Of a stretch of DNA of 64,000 bases, positions 9,374-18,868 are shown piece by piece; the stretch's first letter is position 1, and each line of letters opens with the position of its first letter. The notes below the pieces were generated by a model. The model was given only the letters and a program-made list of their open reading frames with translations. It was not told where the DNA came from and did not search any database. The DNA comes from Oscillospiraceae bacterium (GTDB lineage Bacteria; Bacillota; Clostridia; Oscillospirales; Ruminococcaceae): NCBI GenBank assembly GCA_017408395.1, contig JAFQUQ010000029.1, forward strand, positions 56,126-120,125, written 5' to 3'. The translations under genes were made by a program, and so were the position numbers.

Positions 9374-10282
9374 ATGGCAGATAACATTAATGTTGTAGAC
9401 GTAAACGGCAAAAAGGTCACAAAGATAGTTGTTACCGTTGTAGTGCTGCTGGTTGTACTTTTTCTTGCGCTTAACTCATTCACTACGGTAAAATCAGGTC
9501 ATTCGGGTGTAATTACTACATTCGGCAAGGTTTCCGACTCCGTTCTCGGCGAAGGTCTTCACTTCAAGATACCTTTCGTGCAGGACATCGTTCTGGTGGA
9601 TAACCGTGTTCAGAAGGCAGAGGTTGCCTGCTCGGCGGCTTCAAAGGACCTCCAGACCGTTTCTTCAACAATTGCTGTAAACTATAAGGTGCTCAACTCC
9701 TATTCGGCAAGCGTTTACAAGAATATCGGTATGGACTATGAAGAAGTAATCATCACACCTGCTATCCAGGAATGTGTAAAGGCTGTTACTGCAAAGTTTA
9801 CAGCAGAGGAGCTTATCACAAACCGTCAGTCTATCGGCGATCAGATGATGGAGCTGCTTAAGAACAAAATCACAGAATACGGCATCGACATCCAGATTTT
9901 CAACATTACCGCTTTTGATTTTACCGAAGAATACAATGCGGCTATCGAAGCAAAGCAGACTGCACAGCAGAATGCGCTTAAGGCTGAACAGGATTTACAG
10001 CGTATCAGGGTTGAAGCTGAACAGACAGTAGCGGCTGCTGAAGCTGAGGCTGAGGCATATCGTCTTAAGTCAGAGCAGATCACACCTGAGATCATCCTTA
10101 TGAGCTACATAGAAAAGTGGGACGGCAAGCTTCCTACCGTTGCTTCAGGCGACAGCGGCTCAATGATGCTTGACATCACAACTCTTATGGATGAAATAAA
10201 CAGCACATCCGCAGGCGCAGTAAAATCAAGCGTACCTTCAAACAGTGCACCTGCTTCCGAAAACAGCAGTACAGAAGAATAA
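9374..10282 (+). CDS. SPFH/Band 7 (prohibitin-like) membrane protein
   Basis: A 302-residue protein with an N-terminal membrane helix (about residues 18-38), an SPFH domain opening with TVKSGHSGVITTFGKV, then a long Ala/Glu-rich coiled coil (about 195-240) and a disordered Ser-rich tail. This is the layout of prohibitin/HflC-type scaffolds that oligomerise at membranes and modulate proteases or membrane domains. No NfeD or HflK partner is adjacent. A terminator follows. Confidence 0.88.
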   Translation: MADNINVVDVNGKKVTKIVVTVVVLLVVLFLALNSFTTVKSGHSGVITTFGKVSDSVLGEGLHFKIPFVQDIVLVDNRVQKAEVACSAASKDLQTVSSTIAVNYKVLNSYSASVYKNIGMDYEEVIITPAIQECVKAVTAKFTAEELITNRQSIGDQMMELLKNKITEYGIDIQIFNITAFDFTEEYNAAIEAKQTAQQNALKAEQDLQRIRVEAEQTVAAAEAEAEAYRLKSEQITPEIILMSYIEKWDGKLPTVASGDSGSMMLDITTLMDEINSTSAGAVKSSVPSNSAPASENSSTEE

Positions 10283-10295
10283 AAATCAACGTTTT

Positions 10296-10331
10296 ACGGC
10301 ATTTCCTTCAAGCGGAAGTGCCGTACTTTTT
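10296..10331 (+). terminator. Rho-independent terminator
   Basis: An 11-bp stem (ACGGCATTTCC / GGAAGTGCCGT, one G-T pair) is followed by ACTTTTT. It separates the SPFH gene from the cysteine desulfurase. Confidence 0.82.
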
Positions 10332-10340
10332 AAGAGGAAT

Positions 10341-11495
10341 ATGGAAAAAAGATTTGTTTATGCAGATAATGCCGCTTCAACGGCGGTTTCGGAAAGGGTA
10401 CTCAATGCAATGCTGCCATTCCTTTCCGAAAGCTTCGGCAACCCTTCAAGCATACACCGTCAGGGCCGTGACGCAAGACGGGCAATTGAAAATGCAAGGG
10501 AACAGATTGCAGAATGTTTAAACTGTCACCCGTCGGAGATTTACTTCACAAGCGGCGGCACGGAGTCGGACTGGTGGGCGGTGACAGGATACGCAAAGGC
10601 TCAGTATGAGCACGGAAAAAGGCACATCGTTACAACAGCCGTAGAGCACAAGGCGGTGCTTGAAGCGTGTAAAAAGCTTGAAAAGCAGGGCTTTGAGGTA
10701 ACTTATCTTAAACCTGACGGGGACGGTATTATTACGGCGGAGCAGGTTGAAAATGCTATCCGTAAAGACACCGCACTGGTTACGGTTATGTACGCAAACA
10801 ACGAGGTGGGCACGGTAATGCCTGTTGAGGAAATCGGCAGGGTGTGCAAGGAAAAGGGAGTTTGCTTTCATACGGATGCGGTGCAGGCTGTGGGAAACGT
10901 AAAAATTGACGTAAAAAAGCAGAACATAGCAATGCTTTCTCTGTCGGGACATAAAATCCACGCAATGAAGGGTATCGGTGTGCTTTATGTAAGAAACGGC
11001 ACGGCACTTGAAGCTATGATAACAGGCGGTGCACAGGAAAAAGGCAGAAGGGCAGGTACGGAAAATGTGCCTGCGATAGTCGGTCTGGGTGAAGCTGTAA
11101 AGGCGGCGTATGAAGACTTTGACGGCAGGTATGAACGCACGGTAAAAGTCCGTGACAGGCTTATTGACGGACTTATTAAGCTTGGCGGAAGATTAAACGG
11201 CAGCTGTGAAAACCGTCTTATGGGAAATGTAAACGTGTCATTTGAGGGATTTGAGGGGGAAACTATGCTTCTCCTGCTTGACAGCAAGGGAATATGCGCT
11301 TCGGGCGGCTCCGCCTGCTCGTCGGGACAGACCGAGCCTTCTCACGTTCTGACTGCAATGGGGCTTACTGCCGAACAGGCAAGGGGCGCTCTGCGTTTCA
11401 GCATTGACGGCGGATTTACCGCAGAGGACGCTGATTACATAATCGAAGCAATGAAGGATATAATTTCAAGACTAAATAAAATGAAGGGGCTGTAA
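10341..11495 (+). CDS. Cysteine desulfurase (NifS/IscS family)
   Basis: A PLP enzyme that takes sulfur from cysteine to an enzyme persulfide for Fe-S clusters or tRNA thiolation. The 384-residue protein starts at ATG 10341 behind AAGAGGA; an open extension upstream runs through the terminator and is not used. The PLP lysine is Lys205 (LSGHKIHAMKG) and the persulfide cysteine is Cys326 in ASGGSACSSG, the class I loop length. It is followed by def after only 2 nt, so the two are cotranscribed. No scaffold gene (iscU) is adjacent. Confidence 0.93.
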   Translation: MEKRFVYADNAASTAVSERVLNAMLPFLSESFGNPSSIHRQGRDARRAIENAREQIAECLNCHPSEIYFTSGGTESDWWAVTGYAKAQYEHGKRHIVTTAVEHKAVLEACKKLEKQGFEVTYLKPDGDGIITAEQVENAIRKDTALVTVMYANNEVGTVMPVEEIGRVCKEKGVCFHTDAVQAVGNVKIDVKKQNIAMLSLSGHKIHAMKGIGVLYVRNGTALEAMITGGAQEKGRRAGTENVPAIVGLGEAVKAAYEDFDGRYERTVKVRDRLIDGLIKLGGRLNGSCENRLMGNVNVSFEGFEGETMLLLLDSKGICASGGSACSSGQTEPSHVLTAMGLTAEQARGALRFSIDGGFTAEDADYIIEAMKDIISRLNKMKGL

Positions 11496-11497
11496 AA

Positions 11498-11911
11498 ATG
11501 GTAAGGGATATTGTTACTGACGTTATATTTTTAAAGCAGAAATCAATGGCGGCTGATGAGAGTGATTTAAGCATTGCACAGGACCTGCTGGAAACTCTTA
11601 AGGCAAATGCCGACCGCTGTGTGGGAATGGCGGCAAATATGATAGGGGAGAGCAAAACCATTGCGGCAGTGCTTGCAGGAAAGGAATATCTTGTGCTGAT
11701 AAATCCTGTCATAACGGAAAAATCGGGAAAGGTCTACGAAACCGAGGAGGGCTGTCTGTCGCTGACGGGAAAGCGTCCTGTAAAAAGGCACAGCGTTGTA
11801 ACGGTGGAATTTTACGATATGAAGTTTAAAAAGAAGAAGCGTACCTTCCGCAACTTCGACGCACAGATAGTTCAGCACGAAATCGACCATTTTGACGGTA
11901 TTCTCATATGA
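11498..11911 (+). CDS. def: Peptide deformylase
   Basis: The metal enzyme that removes the formyl group from new N-terminal methionines. At 137 residues it is a short, clostridial-type deformylase. All three motifs are present: motif 1 as CVGMAANMIG (consensus GxGLAAxQ, here Asn for Gln), motif 2 EEGCLSL with the metal cysteine, and motif 3 QHEIDH with two metal histidines and the catalytic glutamate. The Gln-to-Asn change in motif 1 is seen in some short-form homologues and may alter activity. Confidence 0.9.
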   Translation: MVRDIVTDVIFLKQKSMAADESDLSIAQDLLETLKANADRCVGMAANMIGESKTIAAVLAGKEYLVLINPVITEKSGKVYETEEGCLSLTGKRPVKRHSVVTVEFYDMKFKKKKRTFRNFDAQIVQHEIDHFDGILI

Positions 11912-11917
11912 TTTGGA

Positions 11918-11946
11918 TTGACTTATGATTGCAGATATGGTAAAAT
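11918..11946 (+). promoter_or_regulatory. Sigma-A promoter of argS
   Basis: TTGACT, a 17-bp spacer and TAAAAT, with an extended TGG just before the -10. It lies 36 bp upstream of the argS start. Confidence 0.85.
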
Positions 11947-11982
11947 TAAATGATAGTTATTAAATATAAAGGGTTGGTATAA

Positions 11983-13734
11983 ATGAAATCTATTACAAAG
12001 TTACTTACAGAAAAGGTGTCGGCGGCATTTGAAAAGTGCGGTTATGACAGCAAGCTGGGCGTTGTTACGGCTTCTGACCGTCTTGACCTTTGCCAGTTCC
12101 AGTGCAACGGTGCATTTTCGGGTGCAAAGCTTTACAAGAAAGCTCCGTTTATGATTGCAGATGATGTTGCGGCTGTGCTTAAGGAAGAGGGGATTTTCGG
12201 CAAGGTTGAAGTTGTAAAGCCTGGCTTCCTTAATCTTACGCTGACAGATGAATATATGCTTGAGCTTACAAAGGAAATCGAGGCTGACAAGTTCAACGGT
12301 GTTCCACAGGCTGAAAAGCCACAGACCATTGTTATCGACTACGGCGGACCAAACGTTGCAAAGCCCCTCCACATCGGACATCTCCGTTCCGCAATTATCG
12401 GTGAGTCCTTAAAGCGTCTTGCAAGAGCCTGCGGCAATACCGTTTACGGCGACGTACATCTTGGCGACTGGGGCTTACAGATCGGCCTTGTTATTGCTGA
12501 ATTAAACGAGAGATACCCCGACTGGAAGTGCTTCAGCGCTGATTTTAATGCTGAAACAGACGCAATGCCTGAGCTTACTGCTGATCTTCTCTGCGAGGTT
12601 TACCCGTTTGCAAGCAAGAAGAGCAAGGAAGACGAAGATTTCAAGGCTAAGGCTCACACAGCTACATTTGAGCTTCAGAACGGCAGAGAGGGATATATTG
12701 CTCTCTGGAAGGAAATATTAAAGGTGTCCATTGCTGACCTTAAATCAAACTATTCCAAGCTGGACGTTGATTTTGACTACTGGTACGGCGAAAGCGACGC
12801 TGACAAGTTCATTCCTGAGCTTATGCAGATACTTGAAGATAAGAAGCTTTCCTACGAAAGCAACGGTGCGCTGGTAGTTGACGTTGAGCTTGAAAGCGAT
12901 AAGGCGCCTATGCCTCCTGTTATCGTAAGAAAGTCCGATAATTCCAGCATTTACGCTACAACAGACCTTGCAACTATCATTCAGCGCCGCAAGGACTTTA
13001 ACCCTGATAAGATATGGTACGTTGTTGACAAGCGTCAGGAGCTTCACTTCACACAGGTTTTCCGCTGTGCAAGACGTGCCGACCTTGTTCCTGCCGAAAC
13101 AGAGCTTGAATTCCTTGGCTTCGGTACAATGAACGGCAGCGACGGTAAGCCTTATAAGACCCGTGACGGCGGTGTAATGCGTCTTTCCGACCTTATCCAG
13201 ACAGTAACCGACGCTTCTCTTGCACGACTTGAAAACTCCTCTTTCGTAAACGAGGATGACAAGGAAAGCTATGCGCAGAAGCTTGGTATGGCGGCTGTAA
13301 AGTTCGGTGACCTTATAAACCATCGTTCAAAGGACTATATCTTCGACCTTGACAAGTTTATGTCAGCAGAGGGCAAGACCGGTATTTACCTGCTTTACAC
13401 AGTATCACGAATTAACTCCATCCTTAAAAAGACAGGGGACTGCAAGGCAGAGCTTAACGGCGTTTATACAGAGGCTGAACGTGATATTATGCTTAAGCTT
13501 ATAATGACAGGCGATACCTTCAATTACGCTATGGAAGAAAAAGCGCCTAACTACATCTGCGAAAATGCATATCAGCTGGCGGTGTCCTTCTCCCATTTCT
13601 ACCACGAAAATCACATTATGGACGAGCAGGACGAGGCTAAAAAGGCAAGCTGGATAGCTCTTATCAAGCTTGTCCGCACAATGATTGTCAAGCACCTTGA
13701 CATTCTCGGCATTGAAACCGTAGAAAATATGTGA
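11983..13734 (+). CDS. argS: Arginyl-tRNA synthetase
   Basis: A class I aminoacyl-tRNA synthetase of 583 residues that charges tRNA-Arg. Visible are the N-terminal additional domain, the HIGH motif in PLHIGHLRSA (about residue 130), the KMSKS-region variant in KPYKTRDGGVMRLSDL, and the C-terminal helical anticodon-binding (DALR) domain ending in KHLDILGIE. Length and motifs match family norms. It has its own promoter and is followed by a GC-rich repeat that probably also terminates transcription. Confidence 0.95.
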   Translation: MKSITKLLTEKVSAAFEKCGYDSKLGVVTASDRLDLCQFQCNGAFSGAKLYKKAPFMIADDVAAVLKEEGIFGKVEVVKPGFLNLTLTDEYMLELTKEIEADKFNGVPQAEKPQTIVIDYGGPNVAKPLHIGHLRSAIIGESLKRLARACGNTVYGDVHLGDWGLQIGLVIAELNERYPDWKCFSADFNAETDAMPELTADLLCEVYPFASKKSKEDEDFKAKAHTATFELQNGREGYIALWKEILKVSIADLKSNYSKLDVDFDYWYGESDADKFIPELMQILEDKKLSYESNGALVVDVELESDKAPMPPVIVRKSDNSSIYATTDLATIIQRRKDFNPDKIWYVVDKRQELHFTQVFRCARRADLVPAETELEFLGFGTMNGSDGKPYKTRDGGVMRLSDLIQTVTDASLARLENSSFVNEDDKESYAQKLGMAAVKFGDLINHRSKDYIFDLDKFMSAEGKTGIYLLYTVSRINSILKKTGDCKAELNGVYTEAERDIMLKLIMTGDTFNYAMEEKAPNYICENAYQLAVSFSHFYHENHIMDEQDEAKKASWIALIKLVRTMIVKHLDILGIETVENM

Positions 13735-13774
13735 CAGGCGGGGCGGGGAAGCCTGACTGACGTGCCGTTGCTTT

Positions 13775-14005
13775 CAAAACACCGTCAGGAAATTAAAAGT
13801 TTCGTCCACCTTTTCAAAGGTGGTGGGTTTCCAAAGGGCAACGCCCTTGGTCGCTGTCCGCAGACAGCGAAATCCCTGCGCTTCGGAACGGAGCAAGGGG
13901 TGAGAAATGCGACAGCATTTTGAGGGGAGGCGAACACGACCGCCTCCCCTTTGCTGCATATACAATTGAATTTCATCTCTTAAACAGTCCGGTGGACTGT
14001 TTAAG
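13775..14005. repeat. Hairpin-rich dispersed repeat, copy 1
   Basis: This non-coding stretch between argS and polA is a chain of hairpins: CCACCTTTTCAAAGGTGG, AAGGGCAACGCCCTT, CGCTGTCCGCAGACAGCG, then GCAAGGGGTGA, AGGGGAGGCG/CGCCTCCCCT (13923-13950) and AAACAGTCC/GGACTGTTT (13982-14002). A second copy with the same order but different stem sequences is at 37975-38206. Preserved architecture with changing stems points to a structured or mobile non-coding element. The last GC stem plus TTT could terminate argS. Confidence 0.75.
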
Positions 14006-14047
14006 ACGTAGCTGTATTAAAAAAATAATGTATGAGGTGAGTAAAAA

Positions 14048-16603
14048 ATGAAGCTTCTTGCAATAGACGGCAACAGCATAATGAACCGTGCGTTTTACGG
14101 TATAAAGATGCTGTCCAACAAAAACGGCGTGTTTACAAATGCCATAACAGGCTTTATGAACATTTACCTTAAAATAGCAGGTGAAGAAAAGCCTGACGCT
14201 GTGGCGTGCGCATTTGACCTGCGTGCCCCTACGTTCAGACACAAGGCGGTTGAAAGCTACAAGGCAAACCGTCACGGTATGCCTGACGAGCTTGCACAGC
14301 AGATGCCGCTTATCAAGGAGCTGCTTAAAGGAATGGGTGTCCACGTTCTTGAAACGGAGGGCTATGAAGCCGACGACATTCTGGGTACGCTCTCTAAAAT
14401 CTGCGCTGACAGCGGAAACGAGTGCCTGATTTTAACAGGAGACAGGGACTCTTTACAGCTTGTAAACGAAAAGGTAACGGTGCTTCTTCACGGCACAAAG
14501 GAGCTTAAAGTTTACACCCCCGAAAAATTCAGCGAGGACTACGGGCTGAAACCTTTACAGCTTATTGACCTTAAAGCGCTTATGGGCGACAGCTCCGACA
14601 ATATCAGCGGCGTAAAGGGTATCGGTGAAAAGACCGCCCTTACGCTTATTAAGGATTACCACAGCGTTGAGGAGCTTTATGACAAGCTTGAAAAGGGCGA
14701 GGTTACGGCAACAAAGTCGGTTATTGCAAAGCTTGAAGCAGGCAAGGCTGACGCTGAGCAGAGCAAGTGGCTTGCGACGATAGTTTACGACGCCCCCATT
14801 GATATGAACGCTGACAGCTACAAAAAGGGCGAAATGGACGGTGAAAAGGTGTCGGCTCTGCTGACAAGGCTGGAAATGTACAAGCTTATCGAGAAGCTTG
14901 GTCTTAAACCGTCTGCAAATGTAAACATTGAAACTGTGCCCGAACAGGAGCGTCCTGTTGAAATCGAATATGAAATCATAGAGTATACCGACGGCATTTT
15001 TAGTGGAATTTTAAACACGGATAGTATAGTATCGTTTATTTATACAGATAGTATATTACGGTTGGTATATAATAATAAGATTATTACTATTGATAATAAA
15101 GAAAGAGCAATCGAATTCTTCTCATCGGAGTGTAAGAAGTACAGCTTTCAGGCTAAGCCTGTTTATCGTTTCTGCTTTGAGAACGGCTGTGAACTGAAAA
15201 ATCTTGTTGCAGACGCTGACATTGCAGGCTACCTTCTGAACGCTTCATCGGCGGAGTATACCATTGAAAAGATGTGTGCGGAGTACGGCTCGCCTTATTA
15301 CAGCAGCCTTGATGAAAATGCAGATATTGCCAGCCTGCCGCAGCTTTGCGGAATGCTTCTTAAACAGGTTGAGGCAGCGGGTATGCTCGATTTGTTCAAT
15401 GAAATCGAACAGCCCCTTACGGAAGTGCTTGCTTCAATGGAGCATTACGGCGTAAGAGTTGATACAAACGGTGTAAAGGACTTTGGCTTTACACTTTCAG
15501 CCGACATAAAAGGACTTGAACAGCAGATTTATTTTATGGCAGGACACGAATTCAACATAAGCTCTCCGAAACAGCTGGGAGTTATACTGTTTGAGGAAAT
15601 GGGTCTGCCTGCAAAGAAAAAGACAAAAACAGGCTATTCCACAAATGCAGAGGTGCTGGAGGAGCTTCGTGACAAGCACGAGATAGTTGAGCTGATTTTG
15701 CAGTACCGTCAGCTTACAAAGCTTAACTCGACCTACGTTGAGGGCCTGCTTAAAGAGGTGGGGGATGACGGCAGGGTACATTCTGTATTCAAGCAGACGG
15801 AAACACGCACAGGCCGTATTTCCTCAACGGAGCCTAATATGCAGAACATTCCCGTGCGTACCGAGCTTGGACGCAATATGCGTAAATTTTTCACTGCCGC
15901 TGACGGCTATACCCTTCTTGACGCCGATTACAGCCAGATCGAGCTGAGAATTCTTGCTCATATGAGCGGCGACAAGAATATGCAGAGCAGCTTTATAAAC
16001 GGTATGGATATTCACACCGCAACTGCCGCACAGGTTTTTGATATGCCGCCCGAAATGGTAAATTCTGAAATGAGACGTGCGGCGAAGGCTGTAAACTTCG
16101 GAATTGTTTACGGCATAGGTGCATTTTCCCTTTCAAAGGATATAGATGTTTCCGTTGCGGAGGCTGACCGTTATATCAAGAATTATTTTGCAAAATATCC
16201 GAATATAAAGTCGTTTATGGATAAAACCGTAGATGAAGCGTCGGAAAACGGCTATGCTGTGACGATGTACGGCAGAAGGCGCTACATTCCCGAACTTAAA
16301 AATTCCAACAAGAACGTTCAGGCGTTCGGTAAAAGAGCCGCTATGAACGCACCTGTACAGGGCACAGCGGCGGATATAATCAAAATAGCAATGGTGAGGG
16401 TCTATAACCGTCTTAAAGCGGAAGAGCTTGACGCAAGGCTTATCCTTCAGGTGCACGACGAACTTATCATTGAAGTAAGCGAAAAGGATGCAGAAAAAGC
16501 GGCGGCAGTACTTGGTGAGGAAATGAATTCCGCAGCAAGACTCGATGTTCCACTTACTGCCGAGGTGGAAAAAGGCTTCACCTGGTACGACGCTAAAGGC
16601 TAA
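14048..16603 (+). CDS. polA: DNA polymerase I, proofreading-deficient type
   Basis: An 851-residue repair and Okazaki-processing polymerase. The N-terminal 5'-3' exonuclease domain is intact (LLAIDGNSIMNRAFYG; EGYEADDILGT; LTGDRDSLQL). The central 3'-5' exonuclease-like region lacks the DxE and other metal residues, so proofreading is expected to be absent, as in many Firmicutes. The polymerase domain carries motif A DADYSQIELRILAH, motif B RRAAKAVNFGIVYG and motif C QVHDELIIEV. A patch near 15000-15110, in the decayed exonuclease region, is strikingly AT-rich compared with the rest of the gene. Confidence 0.96.
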   Translation: MKLLAIDGNSIMNRAFYGIKMLSNKNGVFTNAITGFMNIYLKIAGEEKPDAVACAFDLRAPTFRHKAVESYKANRHGMPDELAQQMPLIKELLKGMGVHVLETEGYEADDILGTLSKICADSGNECLILTGDRDSLQLVNEKVTVLLHGTKELKVYTPEKFSEDYGLKPLQLIDLKALMGDSSDNISGVKGIGEKTALTLIKDYHSVEELYDKLEKGEVTATKSVIAKLEAGKADAEQSKWLATIVYDAPIDMNADSYKKGEMDGEKVSALLTRLEMYKLIEKLGLKPSANVNIETVPEQERPVEIEYEIIEYTDGIFSGILNTDSIVSFIYTDSILRLVYNNKIITIDNKERAIEFFSSECKKYSFQAKPVYRFCFENGCELKNLVADADIAGYLLNASSAEYTIEKMCAEYGSPYYSSLDENADIASLPQLCGMLLKQVEAAGMLDLFNEIEQPLTEVLASMEHYGVRVDTNGVKDFGFTLSADIKGLEQQIYFMAGHEFNISSPKQLGVILFEEMGLPAKKKTKTGYSTNAEVLEELRDKHEIVELILQYRQLTKLNSTYVEGLLKEVGDDGRVHSVFKQTETRTGRISSTEPNMQNIPVRTELGRNMRKFFTAADGYTLLDADYSQIELRILAHMSGDKNMQSSFINGMDIHTATAAQVFDMPPEMVNSEMRRAAKAVNFGIVYGIGAFSLSKDIDVSVAEADRYIKNYFAKYPNIKSFMDKTVDEASENGYAVTMYGRRRYIPELKNSNKNVQAFGKRAAMNAPVQGTAADIIKIAMVRVYNRLKAEELDARLILQVHDELIIEVSEKDAEKAAAVLGEEMNSAARLDVPLTAEVEKGFTWYDAKG

Positions 16604-16615
16604 ATATTAAAAGTT

Positions 16616-16648
16616 AAGGTCAGGCAATCAAAAAAACTGACCTTTCTT
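16616..16648 (+). terminator. Terminator of polA
   Basis: AAGGTCAG and CTGACCTT form a perfect 8-bp stem around an A-rich loop, followed by TCTT. The T tract is short. Confidence 0.7.
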
Positions 16649-16730
16649 CATACATACCTCGTTAACACAAAAGAAAACACTCTGACATAAAATGTATAGT
16701 TAAACTTTTAACAATGCACAAAAATAATCC

Positions 16731-16759
16731 TTGTAATGGTTTTTCTTTTGTGCTATAAT
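16731..16759 (+). promoter_or_regulatory. Sigma-A promoter of the LacI-GGDEF gene
   Basis: TTGTAA, 17-bp spacer, TATAAT with extended TGC before the -10, 54 bp upstream of the start codon. Confidence 0.8.
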
Positions 16760-16812
16760 TATATCAATCTCGAAAAAAGTGATATTTTATTTTGAATAAG
16801 AGGGGTGACATA

Positions 16813-18720
16813 ATGAAAAGAAAGACAATAGCAGTATGTGTAACAGGTTATAACTGGGAATATGAAACAAGAGTTGTAAGCGGTATGCGTGAAAAATGCA
16901 GGGAGCTTGATATTAATCTGCTTGTTTTTGCGTCGCTGCTTAAAAAGCCTGAGCTTAATGCAGGCCGCACGCTTCACGAAAGTATTATTGCAGGCGAGGT
17001 TGAAATTTTTAATCTGATAAATTATGAGCTTGTTGACGGCGTGGTTATTCTCGGTGACTCTATCATCAGCGAGGAAGTAATCTATAACATCTCCGCAAAG
17101 GCTAAAAAACACGGTATTCCCGTTGTAAATATCAACGACCCCGACCATAAGCTGCAAAAGAATATTGTTCTCAGCGATAAGATTGCAATGGAATTTGTCG
17201 TGCGTCATCTTGTGCAGGACCACGGTCTTAAAAAGATCAATTTCATCGGTGGTTTCCCGGGTAATTTACAGACGGAAGAACGTCTTGAAGCATATAAAAA
17301 GGTACTTACAGAAAATAATATTCCGATTGAGGAAGAACGTATTGCTTACGGCGAATTCTGGAAAAAATCCATTGAATGTACGGAGAATTTCATTAAATCG
17401 GGTGACATTCCCGAAGCGATCGTCTGTGCAAGCGATACTATGGCTTTTTTCTGTATGGACTGCTTAAAGGCTCACGGTTACAGAATTCCTGAGGATATTG
17501 TCGTAACAGGCTTTGACGGTGTTATTGACTGCGAAAGCTACGACCCGCCTCTTACAACAGTGCGAAGAGCATTTTACGAGTCGGGCGAGGTTGCGGTAAA
17601 TCTTCTGACGGATATATGGGCAGGCAAGGAAACTCCCGATACGGTGCTGGTGGATTCTGTACTGGAAAGAAGCCGTTCCTGCGGATGTGACGGTGCTGTA
17701 AACACGGATGAGCAGGATTTCTATAATTCAAAGTACGGCTATCGTAACAAGGCGATGGAAATCAACTACTATATACTTGAAACAAACACCAACTTCTCCA
17801 ATGCCGAAACCTCGGTGGAAATTTACCGTGAGGCTCAGAAGGCGTCGTATTTCTTCAGTATGAACAGTCTTTATGTTTGTATCTGTTCAGAGCTTGAGGA
17901 GGGTACTTCTTCGTTTAAAAATGCAGGGGAAGGTCATTACGGTATTTCGGAAACGATGCTTTCAATGACAGATGATGAGGTCATTCCTTCGGGAACAAGA
18001 TTTCCTTCTTCAAGGCTTGTGCCGATAGATATTTTCAATGGTGAAAAAGCACGTTTCTTTGCATTCTCGCCGATTTATTTCAAGAACAGATTTCTTGGAT
18101 ATATTGCGTATGAGCCTAAGAAAATGCAGGGTGCAGGTGACTTTTTTGCAACGTGGCTTGTTACGCTTTCAAATAATGCAGGCATTTTTTATATGAAAAA
18201 TGAGCTGGAGGACGTTGTTGACAAGCTTGAAAATCTCTACATAAGAGATCCGCTTACAGGACTTTACAACCGAAGAGGTATGGAAAAGCTGGGCAAAAAA
18301 GTCGTGGAGCAGGCAAGGGATAACAATTGTATGCTTACTGTAATATGTGTTGACATTGACCGCCTTAAGCCTATAAACGACAATTACGGCCACGAGGCAG
18401 GGGACAACGCTATCTTACAGACAGCAAACGCTATAAAGGCGTCCGTTCCGAGGGGCAGTGTAAGCACCAGAACGGGCGGCGATGAGTACTGCATTATCCT
18501 TGCCAATGACAATGACGAGGAAATCGAGGGCTACATTGCCGACATCGACAGCTTCCTGCGTGAATACAACGAGGGCAGCCGTCTGCCTTACGAGGTAGGG
18601 TGCAGCTGCGGTTTTTACAGCGTACCTGCAAATCAGATCGAGTCTGTTGACAGTATGATTAAAATTGCCGACGCTAAAATGTATCAGCAGAAAGCCGCAA
18701 AAAAAGCAAACAGAATTTAA
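16813..18720 (+). CDS. LacI-type ligand sensor fused to a GGDEF domain
   Basis: A 635-residue cytoplasmic signalling protein. Residues about 1-290 form a periplasmic-binding-protein-like type 1 fold as in LacI regulators (GYRIPEDIVVTGFDG, TVRRAFYESGEVA), but there is no DNA-binding helix-turn-helix before it. A linker domain follows (about 300-465), then a diguanylate cyclase domain (RDPLTGLYNRRG; VDIDRLKPINDNYGHEAGD; RTGGDEYCIIL). The signature is GGDEY instead of GGDEF, and no RxxD inhibitory site lies five residues before it. A likely role is sugar-dependent c-di-GMP synthesis. The start is ATG 16813 behind GAGGGGTG. Confidence 0.9.
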   Translation: MKRKTIAVCVTGYNWEYETRVVSGMREKCRELDINLLVFASLLKKPELNAGRTLHESIIAGEVEIFNLINYELVDGVVILGDSIISEEVIYNISAKAKKHGIPVVNINDPDHKLQKNIVLSDKIAMEFVVRHLVQDHGLKKINFIGGFPGNLQTEERLEAYKKVLTENNIPIEEERIAYGEFWKKSIECTENFIKSGDIPEAIVCASDTMAFFCMDCLKAHGYRIPEDIVVTGFDGVIDCESYDPPLTTVRRAFYESGEVAVNLLTDIWAGKETPDTVLVDSVLERSRSCGCDGAVNTDEQDFYNSKYGYRNKAMEINYYILETNTNFSNAETSVEIYREAQKASYFFSMNSLYVCICSELEEGTSSFKNAGEGHYGISETMLSMTDDEVIPSGTRFPSSRLVPIDIFNGEKARFFAFSPIYFKNRFLGYIAYEPKKMQGAGDFFATWLVTLSNNAGIFYMKNELEDVVDKLENLYIRDPLTGLYNRRGMEKLGKKVVEQARDNNCMLTVICVDIDRLKPINDNYGHEAGDNAILQTANAIKASVPRGSVSTRTGGDEYCIILANDNDEEIEGYIADIDSFLREYNEGSRLPYEVGCSCGFYSVPANQIESVDSMIKIADAKMYQQKAAKKANRI

Positions 18721-18726
18721 AACAAG

Positions 18727-18759
18727 ATTACCTTCCGAAATGTCGGGAGGTAATTTTTT
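18727..18759 (+). terminator. Rho-independent terminator
   Basis: A 12-bp stem (ATTACCTTCCGA / TCGGGAGGTAAT) with a 4-nt loop and a T run directly follows the GGDEF gene. Confidence 0.88.
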
Positions 18760-18868
18760 GCAATTTATAGCTGCTGTTATGGCTATGGTCACTCAGACGC
18801 ACCGTTACGCTAAAGAGGGTATTCTCGCAGGTTCATTCCCGATGGACACTGTTTTAGGTAATCAAATT

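Noticed and set aside
10245-10340. N-terminal extension of the cysteine desulfurase
   Set aside because: It overlaps the SPFH gene end and a terminator; ATG 10341 has a good ribosome site and the usual family start.
12745-13323. 192-codon open frame on the minus strand
   Set aside because: It lies wholly inside argS in antisense, has no ribosome site and no recognisable protein.
18760-18868. Short frame (start MQFIAAVMAMVTQTHRY) between two hairpins
   Set aside because: Its TTG start lies in the T run of a terminator, there is no ribosome site and no family is recognised. Mentioned only as a possible RNA or relic.
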